Origin: Rhodospirillales bacterium | Lineage (GTDB): Bacteria > Pseudomonadota > Alphaproteobacteria > SP197 | Direction: 5' to 3' | Assembly: GCA_014323865.1 (NCBI GenBank) | Contig: JACONG010000016.1 | Coordinates: 608,523 to 672,522, forward strand | DNA length: 64,000 nt | Shown here: in pieces, positions 10,619 to 19,449 of the stretch | How the letters are laid out: each line of letters begins with the position of its first letter | Position numbering within the stretch: position 1 is the first letter of the stretch | Notes under the pieces: generated by a model | The model's input: only the letters and a program-made list of their open reading frames with translations | Told to the model about the DNA's origin: nothing | Database searches by the model: none | Position numbers and translations under genes: made by a program

Positions 10619-11182
10619 ATGTCAAGGCACATCGTCACGGTGTTTGTTGTCCTCGGTTTTGCCATAGCCGGGGCGGCCTCGGCGCAGCTTGACGCCGGGA
10701 CCCGGGCGTTGGTCGACGCGAGCGATGTCGACGGTGTCGCTGCCGGGCTGACCCCAGATTCACCAGAACGATCCCGATGCGCTTGCCGTCGCCATGCAGA
10801 GCGTCGCGTAACCCGTCGATCGCCGGTGCGGCGCTCAACGCGACGACCCGCGCACTCCATGCCACGGGCAACCTGACGCAACAGCAGTTGGGCGCAGCCG
10901 TGCAGTAGGCGGTGAAGGCGGCGATCCGGTGCATGTCCCAGGCGGTGTCCGTGATTTCCGGTGACGACCCCGCGCCCGCCCGAACGGATGTGCACAACGC
11001 TGCCGCCAACGCGTTCTCGCCGAGCATGCAGAGCGACGTTACCCCGCAGGAGATTCTGAACGCGCAGAATGCCGCGCCGATCGTCGTGCCGCCCCCGCTG
11101 CCGGGGGACGAGAACCAGCCACCGCCCGAAGCGCTCGACCTGGTCGAGGAGAATCCGGCCCAGGGCGGTTCGGAGAGCTGAT
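10619..11182 (+). pseudogene. Decayed secreted protein of unknown function
   Basis: The ATG at 10619 opens a clear signal peptide ending near ASA-Q. After about 40 residues the coding signal moves to other frames: a segment reading QNDPDALAVAMQSVA, then a long Ala/Asn-rich helical stretch with an in-frame TAG at 10906-10908, then a Pro-rich tail ending at 11182. At least two frameshifts and one nonsense change are needed to join them. The product resembles small secreted alphaproteobacterial proteins with NPxA-type repeats, but I cannot name the family. Confidence 0.5.
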
Positions 11183-11264
11183 CCCGGCCGTGTTCTCGGC
11201 CAAGGCTTGACCGGTCCTCGCGGCGCGTGAGAATGCGCCCCGCCGAGAGACACCGGAGAGAACT

Positions 11265-12236
11265 ATGGCCGACAAGCCCGAGATGTGGGGCGATCACGCG
11301 ATCACCGCCGACGATCTGCACGCCTTCCCGATGGAGCTCACCTATGCGGGCGTGCCGAGCTTCCTGCGCCGGCCCTACCGCAAGGACCTCAGCGAGGCCG
11401 AGGTTGCCGTGGTGGGCGTGCCGTTCGATACGGCGACGACCAACCGGCCCGGCACCCGCTTTGGTCCGCGCGGCATCCGCGCGGCCTCGGTCGATCTGGC
11501 CTTCGAGCAGCTCGTCTACGGTTGGGATTTCCATCCAGTCAAGGATATGAAGATCGTCGACCATGGCGACGTACCCTTCGAGTTCTCGCTGCCTGCGGGC
11601 GTGCCCGACCAGATCGAGAAGTACGTTATCTGGATGCTCGAGCAGGACGTCATGGTGCTCACGCTGGGCGGTGACCACTTCATCTCCTGGCCGCTGATCA
11701 AGGCGCATGCCAACAAGCACGGCAAGCCGCTCTCGCTGATCCACTTCGATGCGCACTCCGACACCTGGGCGGACGAACACGACGAGGGCGTCAACCACGG
11801 CACGATGTTCTGGCACGCCACCAAGCAGGGTTATCTCGAACCCACCCGCTCGGCCCAGATCGGTCTCAGGACCGTCAATCAGGACCTCATGGGCTTCAAC
11901 GTCTTCGACGCCCCCTGGGTCCACAGGCACGGCACCGACGCGGTGGTCGAGGAGGTTCGTCACATCGTCGGCGACAACAAGGCCTACCTCAGCTTCGACA
12001 TCGATTGCCTCGACCCCAGTTATGCGCCGGGCACCGGGACACCGGTCTGCGGCGGGCTCACGAGCCACCAGGCGCGCGAGATCCTCAAGGGGCTTTCGGG
12101 CCTCAACATCATTGGTGCTGACCTCGTCGAGGTCTCACCGCCCTTCGATCATGCGGAGATCACGGCGCTGGCCGGCGCTACCCTGGCCCTCGACTTCCTC
12201 TGCCTCTTCGCGAAGGCGCCATGGCGCAAGGGGTGA
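11265..12236 (+). CDS. speB: Agmatinase / ureohydrolase
   Basis: This is a manganese enzyme of the arginase superfamily; agmatinases hydrolyse agmatine to putrescine and urea. It has 323 residues. The metal-ligand motifs are intact: GGDH (135-138), DAHSD (162-166) and SFDIDCLDPS (243-252). A purine-rich site (GGAGAGAACT) precedes the ATG at 11265. No arginine decarboxylase or putrescine gene is adjacent, so a related guanidino substrate such as guanidinobutyrate remains possible. Confidence 0.88.
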   Translation: MADKPEMWGDHAITADDLHAFPMELTYAGVPSFLRRPYRKDLSEAEVAVVGVPFDTATTNRPGTRFGPRGIRAASVDLAFEQLVYGWDFHPVKDMKIVDHGDVPFEFSLPAGVPDQIEKYVIWMLEQDVMVLTLGGDHFISWPLIKAHANKHGKPLSLIHFDAHSDTWADEHDEGVNHGTMFWHATKQGYLEPTRSAQIGLRTVNQDLMGFNVFDAPWVHRHGTDAVVEEVRHIVGDNKAYLSFDIDCLDPSYAPGTGTPVCGGLTSHQAREILKGLSGLNIIGADLVEVSPPFDHAEITALAGATLALDFLCLFAKAPWRKG

Positions 12237-12241
12237 CGCCA

Positions 12242-12600
12242 ATGCGTCCCTTCGTGTTCGTTCTGGCTCTCGCGGTGGCAGCACTGCCTGCGTCAGCGCA
12301 GGGCTATCTCACCAAAGACGAGAGTCATGACCAGGTCATCAGGGGCACGATTTCCGATGTGAAGGAGTACGGCAAGAGCCGGACGGAGACCTAATCACCC
12401 GGATAGGCGCTTTGAGAGCACCTATCAGGGGGGAGACGTTCTCGGGCACCTGGAAAGTCTCGGGCGAAGTTGCTCTGCACCGTCGATGGTGACGATCCCA
12501 ATCTCGTCGGCTGCTGGGCCATCCTGCTCGACGGCGATCAGGTCACCTTTATAAGCGAACACGACAACAATGCCAGCACCGGAACGCTCTCGAAGGAGTA
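12242..12600 (+). pseudogene. Decayed small secreted protein
   Basis: The ATG at 12242, 5 bp after the agmatinase stop, opens a good signal peptide (to ASA-Q) and 30 more residues before TAA at 12392-12394. Coding signal continues past this stop, first as FESTYQGG and a TFSGTWKVSG segment and then, after a frameshift, as LLCTVDGDDPNLVGCWAI up to the TAG ending at 12600. The full product would be about 115 residues. A real 50-residue secreted peptide ending at 12394 is possible but less likely. Confidence 0.5.
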
Positions 12601-12617
12601 GGGCTACCGCCTCTCCA

Positions 12618-12696
12618 CACTGCCATCCCGAGCGACCGGCGGGAGAGCCGGGATCCCGAATCGGCGGCGCTGCGGACCTTGTCCGGGATGACACTG
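12618..12696. repeat. Interspersed palindromic repeat
   Basis: The arms 12618-12630 (CACTGCCATCCCG) and 12684-12696 (CGGGATGACACTG) form an inverted repeat matching at 11 of 13 positions, with an inner CCGGGATCCCG palindrome. The GGGATGAC-type ends resemble intergenic palindromes common in alphaproteobacteria. It lies in the gene-free stretch between the decayed secreted protein and xsc. Confidence 0.5.
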
Positions 12697-12835
12697 CAGG
12701 TGCTACAGCGCTCTAACCTGCGGTGAGCTGCCGCACCCGACCAGTCCTCTTCCAACCCCACCGCGTCATGGTCCCACTCGATGGGGCAATCCACCGTCCG
12801 CCGTTCGAGCGTGCGGCTACTTTGGACGATGGATG

Positions 12836-12852
12836 CCCCGGTCAAGTCGGGG
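12836..12852. terminator. Hairpin repeat downstream of xsc
   Basis: CCCCG (12836-12840) and CGGGG (12848-12852) flank a 7 nt loop, inside a GATGCCCCGGTCAAGTCGGGG context that resembles a widespread alphaproteobacterial intergenic repeat. It lies about 25 bp beyond the xsc stop and could end that transcript, but there is no U-tract, so a repeat with no terminator role is equally possible. Confidence 0.35.
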
Positions 12853-12876
12853 TATGACAGGGTTTGTTTTGGCCGT

Positions 12877-14655
12877 TCAGCCCGCTGCCAGCTGCCGGAC
12901 CATGTCGTCTTCGTCGATGCCGGCGACGACGACGGGCTTCTTCATGGCATCGCGGCGGAAGGGCTCGCCGAGTTCCTGGTTGAGCACGACCTCGATGAAG
13001 GTGGTGACGCCCTGCTTCTGGGCCTCGCAGCTTTCCTTCAGCGCCGCGGTGAGTTCGTCCTGTGTCGTCGCCTGCACGCCCTTGAGACCGCAGCCCTCCG
13101 CCACCTTGGCGTAGGAGAGGTTCGGATTAAGCTCGGTGCCGACGAAGTTGTTGTCGTACCACAGCGTCGTGTTGCGCTTCTCTGCGCCCCACTGGTAGTT
13201 GCGGAAGATCACCATGGTGATGGCAGGCCAGCCCTCGCGGCCGCAGGCGGTCATCTCGTTCATCGAGATGCCGAAGGCGCCGTCGCCGGCGAAACCGACC
13301 ACGGGCACGTCCGGGCAGCCGATCTTGGCACCCAGGATCGAGGGGAAGCCATAGCCACAGGGACCGAACAGGCCCGGCGCCAGATACTTCCTGCCTTCCT
13401 CGAAGGTCGGGTAGGCGTTGCCGATCGCACAGTTGTTCCCGATGTCGCTGGAGATGATCGCATCGCCCGGCAGACCGGCCTGAATCGCGCGCCAGGCCAT
13501 GCGGGCGGACATGTGCTCGGGCTCGCGCGACCGCACGTCGGCGTTCCACGAGGTGCCGGGATCGTCGTCCTCGTGGTCCATGCTGGAGAGCTCCTGCAGC
13601 CAGGCCGACTTGGTCTGGTGGATCGTCGCCCTGCGTTCCTCGCGCCCGGTGTCGCCGGCCGTTGCCGAAAGCTGGGACAGGATCTGTCGCGCCACCTTGC
13701 CGGCGTCGCCGCAGATGCCGACCGTGACCTTCTTGGTCAGACCGATACGGTCTGGGTTCATGTCGACCTGGATGATTGCCGCTTCCTTCGGCCAGTAGTC
13801 GATGCCGTAGCCCGGAAGCGTGGAGAACGGGTTGAGGCGCGTGCCGAGCGCGAGCACGACATCGGCTTTGGCGATCAGCTCCATCGCCGCCTTCGAGCCG
13901 TTGTAGCCCAGCGGCCCGGCGGCCAGCGGATGAGAGCCGGGGAAGCTGTCGTTATGCTGATAGCCCGAGCAGACCGGCGCATCGAGTCGCTCGGCCAGCG
14001 TTTGGCAATCGGGGATCGCGCCGCCGATCACGACGCCCGCGCCCGACAGGATGACCGGGAACCTGGCACCGGACAGGAGCGCGGCGGCTTGGGCGATCGC
14101 GTCCTCGCCGCCGCCTTGGCGTTCCAGGCCGATCGACTGCGGCAACTCGATATCGACCTGCTGGGTCCAGATGTCGCGCGGGATGTTGATCTGGGCGGGT
14201 GCCGAGCGGCGCTGGGCCTGTTCGATCACGCGGTTCAACACCTCGGCGATGCGCGTGGCGTCACGCACCTCCTCCTGGTAGCAGACCATGTCCTTGAACA
14301 GCGCCATCTGCTCGACCTCCTGGAAGCCGCCCTGGCCGATCGTCTTGTTGGCCGCCTGCGGGGTGACCAGCAGCATGGGCGTGTGGTTCCAGTAGGCGGT
14401 TTTGACCGGGGTTACGACGTTGGTGATGCCCGGCCCGTTCTGGCCGATCACCATGCCGATCTGGCCGGTGGCGCGGGTCAGGCCGTCGCACATGAAGCCG
14501 GCGTTGCCTTCGTGCGCGACATCCCAGAAGGTGATGCCCGCCTTGGGGAAGAGATTGGAGATCGGCATGAAGGCCGAGCCGATGATGCCGAAGCAGTGTT
14601 CGATGCCGTGCTTCTGCAGAACCTTCACGAAAGCTTCTTCGGTCGTCATCTTCAT
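12877..14655 (-). CDS. xsc: Sulfoacetaldehyde acetyltransferase
   Basis: Xsc is a thiamine-diphosphate enzyme that converts sulfoacetaldehyde and phosphate to sulfite and acetyl phosphate, the desulfonation step of taurine breakdown. The ATG at 14655 gives 592 residues, the expected size, and begins MKMTTEEAFVKVLQ as in the family. Visible features are the N-terminal ThDP catalytic region with HEGNAGFMCDG, GQNGPGITN, and the C-terminal ThDP/Mg region with GDGAFGISMNE and N-YQWGAEK. An AGGGA site lies 9 nt upstream. It follows the MocR-type regulator gene on the same strand, and tpa lies divergently beyond it. Confidence 0.93.
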   Translation of the reverse strand: MKMTTEEAFVKVLQKHGIEHCFGIIGSAFMPISNLFPKAGITFWDVAHEGNAGFMCDGLTRATGQIGMVIGQNGPGITNVVTPVKTAYWNHTPMLLVTPQAANKTIGQGGFQEVEQMALFKDMVCYQEEVRDATRIAEVLNRVIEQAQRRSAPAQINIPRDIWTQQVDIELPQSIGLERQGGGEDAIAQAAALLSGARFPVILSGAGVVIGGAIPDCQTLAERLDAPVCSGYQHNDSFPGSHPLAAGPLGYNGSKAAMELIAKADVVLALGTRLNPFSTLPGYGIDYWPKEAAIIQVDMNPDRIGLTKKVTVGICGDAGKVARQILSQLSATAGDTGREERRATIHQTKSAWLQELSSMDHEDDDPGTSWNADVRSREPEHMSARMAWRAIQAGLPGDAIISSDIGNNCAIGNAYPTFEEGRKYLAPGLFGPCGYGFPSILGAKIGCPDVPVVGFAGDGAFGISMNEMTACGREGWPAITMVIFRNYQWGAEKRNTTLWYDNNFVGTELNPNLSYAKVAEGCGLKGVQATTQDELTAALKESCEAQKQGVTTFIEVVLNQELGEPFRRDAMKKPVVVAGIDEDDMVRQLAAG

Positions 14656-14729
14656 GGTCGTCGTTTCCCTGTCGGTCTGTTGCGGGCGGACGTCCCCCGA
14701 CCATCGTGGCGTGATCCTACGGCTGCGCT

Positions 14730-14750
14730 GTGACACCAGCTTAGTGCCAG
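14730..14750 (-). promoter_or_regulatory. Tandem CTGG repeats upstream of xsc, possible TauR site
   Basis: On the minus strand CTGGCACTAA (14750-14741) is followed directly by CTGGTGTCAC (14739-14730), giving two CTGG half-sites 11 bp apart about 80 bp before the xsc start. Rhodobacter TauR is reported to bind CTGGAC(C/T)TAA-type direct repeats. The resemblance is partial, and a role in xsc control is inference. Confidence 0.3.
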
Positions 14751-14780
14751 TTGATCTCAAGACTTCGAGCCAGAGTCGGC

Positions 14781-16265
14781 TCAGACCCGCCCGGCCAGCA
14801 GCTCTTCGGCGATCGTCGCGAGCCGTTCGATGCCGGGCTCAATGCGCTCTTCGGGGATCGAGGAAAAACCGAGCCGCATGTGGTGCCGGCCGTCGCGCGG
14901 ATCGGCGAAGTAGATGTCGCCAGGTTCGATGACGATGCCGTCCTCGAGCGCCAGACCGGCCAGCCGACAGGTGTCGAGCGTCTTCGGCCCTTCGAGCCAA
15001 TAGGACGTGCCGCCGAAGGCGGGTGCGCGCGACCAGCCGGGGAAGTGCCGTTCGAGCGCCGCCCCCAGGGCCTTCCATCGGCTTGAGTACGTGCGATGCA
15101 GGCGCGCGACCAGTGCGTCGTGGTGACCGAGGGCTAGGAAGAGCGCGACGACCCGCTGGTTGTTGCCCGGCGGGTGGCGCAGCATCAGACGCCGCAGGGC
15201 GCGGACCTCGTCGATCAGTTTGCGCGGTCCGACGAGGAACCCCATGCGCAGGCCGGGCATGAGCGACTTCGAGAGGCTGCCGACATAAAGCACCCGTTCC
15301 GAGCCGCCGAGCGACTTCAGGGCCGGAGTCGGCGCGCCGCTGTAGTTGGTCTCGAACTCGTAGTCGTCCTCAATGACAAGCGAATCATGCTGGCCGGCCC
15401 ATTCCAGAAGCGCGTAGCGCCGTTCGAGCGACATGGTCACGCTGGTCGGCGATTGATGGCTCGGCGTGACATAGACCATGGCGGCATCGTCGAGCCGGTC
15501 CGTGCGGATGCCGCCACGGTCAACCGGCACGGGGCGGACATCGGCCGACATCAGGCCAAAAATGTTGCGCACGTCGGGGTAGCCAGGATCCTCAATGGCG
15601 ACCGGCGTGTCTAGCTTCACCAGCAGGCTCGATATCATATAGAGCGCATTCTGGGCGCCCATGGTGACGAGGATCTCGTCATCCGATGCGATAATGCCGC
15701 GCCGGGTCAAGACGCGCTGCCGCAGTTGCTCCACCAGCATGGGATCGTCTTCGGTGAAACGATCGTCGGTCCAAGCGTCGAGCCACTTGCGGCTCATCGC
15801 CTGGCGCATGCAGTCGCGCCAGTCGGCGATCGGAAACAGCGCGTCGTCGGCCTGGCCGTAGATGAAGGGGTAGGGGCAGTCGTGCCAGTTCCTTGGCTTG
15901 GCGATGTTGGTCTGGGCGCTGGGCCGGCGTCGCAGGCGTGAAGCCCAGTCGACCGGCGGCCCGGTCTCCCGCGCGGAGACGGTCCCGCAGTCCGGCGGCT
16001 CGACCATGCCGTCGCGAATCTGATCGGTAACGTAGAAGCCGGAACGTTCGCGCGCCTCGAGATAACCGTCGGCGGCGAGCGCCTGATAGGCCAGCATCAC
16101 CGTGTTGCGCGAGACGTTGAGCCGCTGTGCCATCGCACGCGTGGACGGAATGGGCGCTCCGGCTGGCAGCTGTCCGGTCAGCATGGCTTCGACCAGACGC
16201 TCGCGAATCTGGTTCTGCAGCGTCGACGTCTCGAGCCGTTCGATGTGGATCATGCTGTCACGCAT
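14781..16265 (-). CDS. tauR: MocR/GntR-type regulator with aminotransferase domain (TauR-like)
   Basis: This 494-residue protein has an N-terminal GntR winged helix (about 10-80, containing STRAMAQRLNVSRNTV) fused to a class I/II aminotransferase-like domain. The PLP lysine motif SLSKSLMPGLRMG is intact, as in MocR regulators that sense amino compounds through PLP. It sits between xsc and the divergent tpa, the position of TauR, the taurine-responsive activator of Rhodobacter. The start could instead be the Met 12 nt downstream (MIHIERLE). The TauR name rests on context more than on diagnostic residues. Confidence 0.82.
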   Translation of the reverse strand: MRDSMIHIERLETSTLQNQIRERLVEAMLTGQLPAGAPIPSTRAMAQRLNVSRNTVMLAYQALAADGYLEARERSGFYVTDQIRDGMVEPPDCGTVSARETGPPVDWASRLRRRPSAQTNIAKPRNWHDCPYPFIYGQADDALFPIADWRDCMRQAMSRKWLDAWTDDRFTEDDPMLVEQLRQRVLTRRGIIASDDEILVTMGAQNALYMISSLLVKLDTPVAIEDPGYPDVRNIFGLMSADVRPVPVDRGGIRTDRLDDAAMVYVTPSHQSPTSVTMSLERRYALLEWAGQHDSLVIEDDYEFETNYSGAPTPALKSLGGSERVLYVGSLSKSLMPGLRMGFLVGPRKLIDEVRALRRLMLRHPPGNNQRVVALFLALGHHDALVARLHRTYSSRWKALGAALERHFPGWSRAPAFGGTSYWLEGPKTLDTCRLAGLALEDGIVIEPGDIYFADPRDGRHHMRLGFSSIPEERIEPGIERLATIAEELLAGRV

Positions 16266-16306
16266 CGGCGATACCTCCAGCGGCGTGGCCCCATCACTCC
16301 GTCAAT

Positions 16307-16316
16307 CTGGACCTAC
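16307..16316 (+). promoter_or_regulatory. TauR-like half-site upstream of tpa
   Basis: CTGGACCTAC matches the reported TauR repeat CTGGACCTAA at 9 of 10 positions and lies 71 bp before the tpa start, in the 121 bp region between the regulator gene and tpa. I could not find a clear second copy next to it, which TauR sites normally have. Confidence 0.4.
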
Positions 16317-16386
16317 AAGAAGGCCAGAACACTCCCGCAGTATCAGCCCGATAATCCGAATCCAAGAGTCTGTGGAGTCCCTTGCC

Positions 16387-17724
16387 ATGAACATGGTTGC
16401 CAAGCCGCTCGAGCAGTTCGTCAGCAATTCGCTGGAACAGCACTGGATGCCGTTCACTGCCAACGACGACTTCAAGTCTGCCCCCCGTCTGGTGACCAGG
16501 AGCGAGGGCATGTACCTCTGGAACCAGGACGGCAACCGTCTGATCGACGGCTCGTCGGGCCTGTTCAACGTGGCGGCGGGTCACGGCCGGCGCGAGATCG
16601 CCGACGCGGTCTACGCCCAGATGCTGCAGAACGACTACACCGCACCCTTCCAGCTCGGCCAGCCAACCTCGTTCGCGCTTGCGGCCAAGCTCAGCCAGAT
16701 CCTGCCGGAACCCTTCAACCACGTGTTCTTCACGAACTCCGGTTCCGAATCGATCGATACGGCGCTCAAGATCGCCATGGCCTACCACCGCGCCAATGGG
16801 CAGTCGCAGCGCCTGCGATTCGTCTCGCGTGAGCGCGCCTACCACGGCGTCAACATGGGTGGCGTCTCGCTCTCGGGCATGGTGAAGAACCGTGAGACCT
16901 TCCCTGTCACGATGCCCAACGTCGTGACGATCCGTCACACTTGGGATCCGGAGAACTGCTTCACGCGCGGCCAGGCCAAGCGCGGGGCGGAGTTCGCCGA
17001 CGACCTGCAGCGCCATTGCGAGACCTACGGCGGTGCAACCATCGCTGCAGTCTTCGTGGAGCCCGTAGCCGGTTCGACCGGCACGCTGGTGCCGCCCAAG
17101 GGTTACCTGCAGCGCCTGCGTCAGCTGTGCGACGAGCACGGCATCCTGCTTGTGTTTGATGAGGTCATCACCGGCTTCGGCCGGCTTGGTGCGCCGTTTG
17201 CGTCGCACAGCTTCGATGTCACGCCCGATATCATAACCATGGCCAAGGCCCTGACCAACGGTGCCATTCCCATGGGTGCGGTCGCTGTGCGCGACTCGGT
17301 CTATGAGACCGTCACCAATGCCGCGCCGGAGAACGCCATCGAGTTCTTCCACGGTTACACCTATTCGGCGCATCCGGCGGCCTGCGCGGCCGGCCTGGCG
17401 ACGCTCAAGATCTACGAGGACGAAGGTCTCTTCGAGCGCGCAGCCGCGCTGTCGGATTACTTCCTGGATGCGATCTGGTCGCTCAAGGAGATCCCCGTCG
17501 TGCGCGACCTCAGGGGCTACGGTCTGATGGCTGGCGTTGAGGTGTTTCCGGAGGAGGGTAAGCCTGGCGCACGCGGCAACGCCCTGCAGAAGACGCTTTT
17601 CTGGAACGGCTGCCACGTCAAGTGGACGGGCGACAGCGCCATCGTGGCCCCCCCTCTGATTGCCGAGCGCCAGCACATCGACGAGATTGTCGACTGCATC
17701 AGGAAGACGCTCGAGGAGATCTGA
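16387..17724 (+). CDS. tpa: Taurine:pyruvate aminotransferase
   Basis: Tpa moves the amino group of taurine to pyruvate, giving sulfoacetaldehyde, the substrate of Xsc, and alanine. The ATG at 16387 gives 445 residues. It is a class III PLP aminotransferase: NSGSESIDTALK (117-128), PLP-contact DEVITGFGRLG (258-268) and the Schiff-base lysine K287 in MAKALTNGAIPMG. Another omega-amino-acid substrate is possible by sequence, but the flanking xsc, tauR-like and ackA genes make taurine the best reading. It is followed by ackA after 6 bp. Confidence 0.9.
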   Translation: MNMVAKPLEQFVSNSLEQHWMPFTANDDFKSAPRLVTRSEGMYLWNQDGNRLIDGSSGLFNVAAGHGRREIADAVYAQMLQNDYTAPFQLGQPTSFALAAKLSQILPEPFNHVFFTNSGSESIDTALKIAMAYHRANGQSQRLRFVSRERAYHGVNMGGVSLSGMVKNRETFPVTMPNVVTIRHTWDPENCFTRGQAKRGAEFADDLQRHCETYGGATIAAVFVEPVAGSTGTLVPPKGYLQRLRQLCDEHGILLVFDEVITGFGRLGAPFASHSFDVTPDIITMAKALTNGAIPMGAVAVRDSVYETVTNAAPENAIEFFHGYTYSAHPAACAAGLATLKIYEDEGLFERAAALSDYFLDAIWSLKEIPVVRDLRGYGLMAGVEVFPEEGKPGARGNALQKTLFWNGCHVKWTGDSAIVAPPLIAERQHIDEIVDCIRKTLEEI

Positions 17725-17730
17725 CGCCTC

Positions 17731-18879
17731 GTGACCGCCGCGTTGCTCGTACTCAACTGCGGTTCCTCGTCGGTCAAGTTCGCCCTCTTCGACCGCGCGC
17801 TCGAGCGCCTGTTCGACGGCCAGGTGGAGAACATCGGCGACGGACTGACGCCGCGGCTCAAGACATCTGCTGGCGGCGACGATCTGCCCAACGATCTCTC
17901 GGATCACGTCGATGTCCTTGGCCATCTTCTGGTCGACGTCGTTCCGCCGCGTGCCGGGCGGATCGTCGGTGTCGGGCATCGTGTCGTTCACGGCGGCACC
18001 GGTTTCGATGCACCGGTGCGCATCGAGCCGACGACGCTTGAGGCGATCACCGCCCTTGCGCCTTTTGCACCGGCGCACCAGCCGCACAATCTGGCCGGCA
18101 TCGCCGCGGTTGGCCGCACGATGCCCAAGGTGCCGCAGGTTGCCTGTTTCGACACGGCGTTCCACCGCACCATTCCCGAGCACCGCCAACTCATGCCGCT
18201 GCCCCGGCGTTTCGCCGATGCCGGTCTGCGACGCTTCGGCTTTCACGGGCTCTCCTATCAGAGCATCTGCACGCGCCTGCCCGATCTTCTCGGCGCCCGC
18301 GCTTCGGGCCGCATCGTGATCTGCCATCTGGGCAACGGTTGCAGCCTGGCCGGCGTCGTTGACGGCAAATCGGCTTACACCTCAATGGGCTTCACACCTC
18401 TGGACGGACTCATGATGGGCCGCCGGCCCGGCCGCCTCGATCCCGGCGCCGTGTTGTGGCTGGTGAACCATCACGGCGGTGATGTCGGCGTGGTCGACGA
18501 ACTGCTCAACCGCGAGGCTGGCCTGGCTGGGGTCTCTGGCCTCTCGCCAGATATGCGAACGCTGATGGTCACTGACGACGACAGGGCTGAACTTGCGGTA
18601 ACGATGTTCGTCGATTGCCTCGTCCAGGAGATCGGCGGCGCCGCCGCGGCGATCGGTGGTCTCGACGCGCTGATCTTCACCGGCGGCATCGGCGAGAATG
18701 CCGCGCCGATCCGAGAACGCACCACCGAGGCCCTAGCCTGGATGGGAGTCCGGATCGATCGCGATGCCAACAGACTGCAGCGCAGCACCATCAGCACGCC
18801 GATGTCGGATCCGTCGGTGCATGTCGTCGCGACCGACGAGGAGCATATAATCGCATTGGCTGTAATGAATCTGTCATGA
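17731..18879 (+). CDS. ackA: Acetate kinase
   Basis: AckA makes ATP and acetate from acetyl phosphate and ADP, reversibly. It has 382 residues from a GTG start 6 bp after tpa, so the two are one operon. Family motifs are LVLNCGSSSVKFALF near the N-terminus, GHRVVHGG, FDTAFH, RFGFHGLSYQ, CHLGNGCSL, MGFTPLDGLMMG and FTGGIGENA. In most taurine clusters phosphotransacetylase (pta) takes this place. Here kinase would let the cell draw ATP directly from the acetyl phosphate made by Xsc. No pta is visible in the window. Confidence 0.94.
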   Translation: MTAALLVLNCGSSSVKFALFDRALERLFDGQVENIGDGLTPRLKTSAGGDDLPNDLSDHVDVLGHLLVDVVPPRAGRIVGVGHRVVHGGTGFDAPVRIEPTTLEAITALAPFAPAHQPHNLAGIAAVGRTMPKVPQVACFDTAFHRTIPEHRQLMPLPRRFADAGLRRFGFHGLSYQSICTRLPDLLGARASGRIVICHLGNGCSLAGVVDGKSAYTSMGFTPLDGLMMGRRPGRLDPGAVLWLVNHHGGDVGVVDELLNREAGLAGVSGLSPDMRTLMVTDDDRAELAVTMFVDCLVQEIGGAAAAIGGLDALIFTGGIGENAAPIRERTTEALAWMGVRIDRDANRLQRSTISTPMSDPSVHVVATDEEHIIALAVMNLS

Positions 18880-18901
18880 TTACCCGAAAATGTGGCTGAA
18901 T

Positions 18902-18918
18902 GGGTTGTCTCACAACCC
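18902..18918. terminator. Hairpin after ackA
   Basis: GGGTTGT (18902-18908), a CTC loop and ACAACCC form a perfect 7 bp stem 22 bp after the ackA stop. Its position suits transcript ending, but no run of T follows on either strand, so it may only stabilise RNA ends. Confidence 0.4.
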
Positions 18919-18962
18919 CAACTCCCTATAGTGCGGCTTTGGATTATGTGCTGGAGGATGTC

Positions 18963-19375
18963 ATGCCACGTTCTGTTATTGTTCTGTTGTTCGGTGCTCT
19001 CTCTCTCTCTCCATGGGAGCATGTTCCACGATTGTCGAGGGCACTTCTCAGGAAATAGGTGTTGCAACCGAACCGCCAGGCGCGTCGTGCGACATCCACC
19101 AAGGTGATGCCTATCTCGGGACGATTGTGCCGACACCGGGTTCCATCACGGTCGCGAAGGAGTCGAGTTCGATCCTCGTGTCCTGTGAAAAGGATGGATA
19201 CCAGAATGCCAGTAAACATTTGGACCCGGATTTTGCCGCAATGACTGCGGGCAACATTATTTTCGGCGGCCTGGTTGGTGTAGTCGTTGACGCGGTATCG
19301 GGTGCCAGCAACAAGTATCCGAACTCCGTTTCCTTGGTCTTGCGTCGGAAAACAAGCGAGGCTCTTATCGAATAG
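18963..19375 (+). pseudogene. Lipoprotein split at a (CT)7 repeat; possibly phase-variable
   Basis: A GGAGG ribosome site precedes the ATG at 18963, which opens the signal sequence MPRSVIVLLFGALSLS. A (CT)7 tract at 18997-19010 then puts the mature part, starting MGACSTIVEG, out of frame (its frame runs 19013-19375). With six CT units the two parts join exactly and give a lipobox ending GAC and a 136-residue lipoprotein. The mature part has a short PEGA-like beta region and a glycine-rich GGLVGVVVDAVSG segment. Either it is a decayed gene or repeat slippage switches it on and off. Function unknown; a damaged paralogue follows. Confidence 0.55.
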
Positions 19376-19449
19376 GGCAGCCGGTATTCTGGCTTGTGCT
19401 CGACGGCCGAGGCTCTACGGTCACCCGGTGATTCGAAACCGGATACAAG

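Noticed and set aside
14781-16265. The MocR-type protein as a metabolic aminotransferase.
   Set aside because: The N-terminal GntR winged helix and position between xsc and tpa show a regulator.
16294-18327. A 677-codon minus-strand open frame across tpa and ackA.
   Set aside because: It is the shadow of two well-conserved genes on the other strand.
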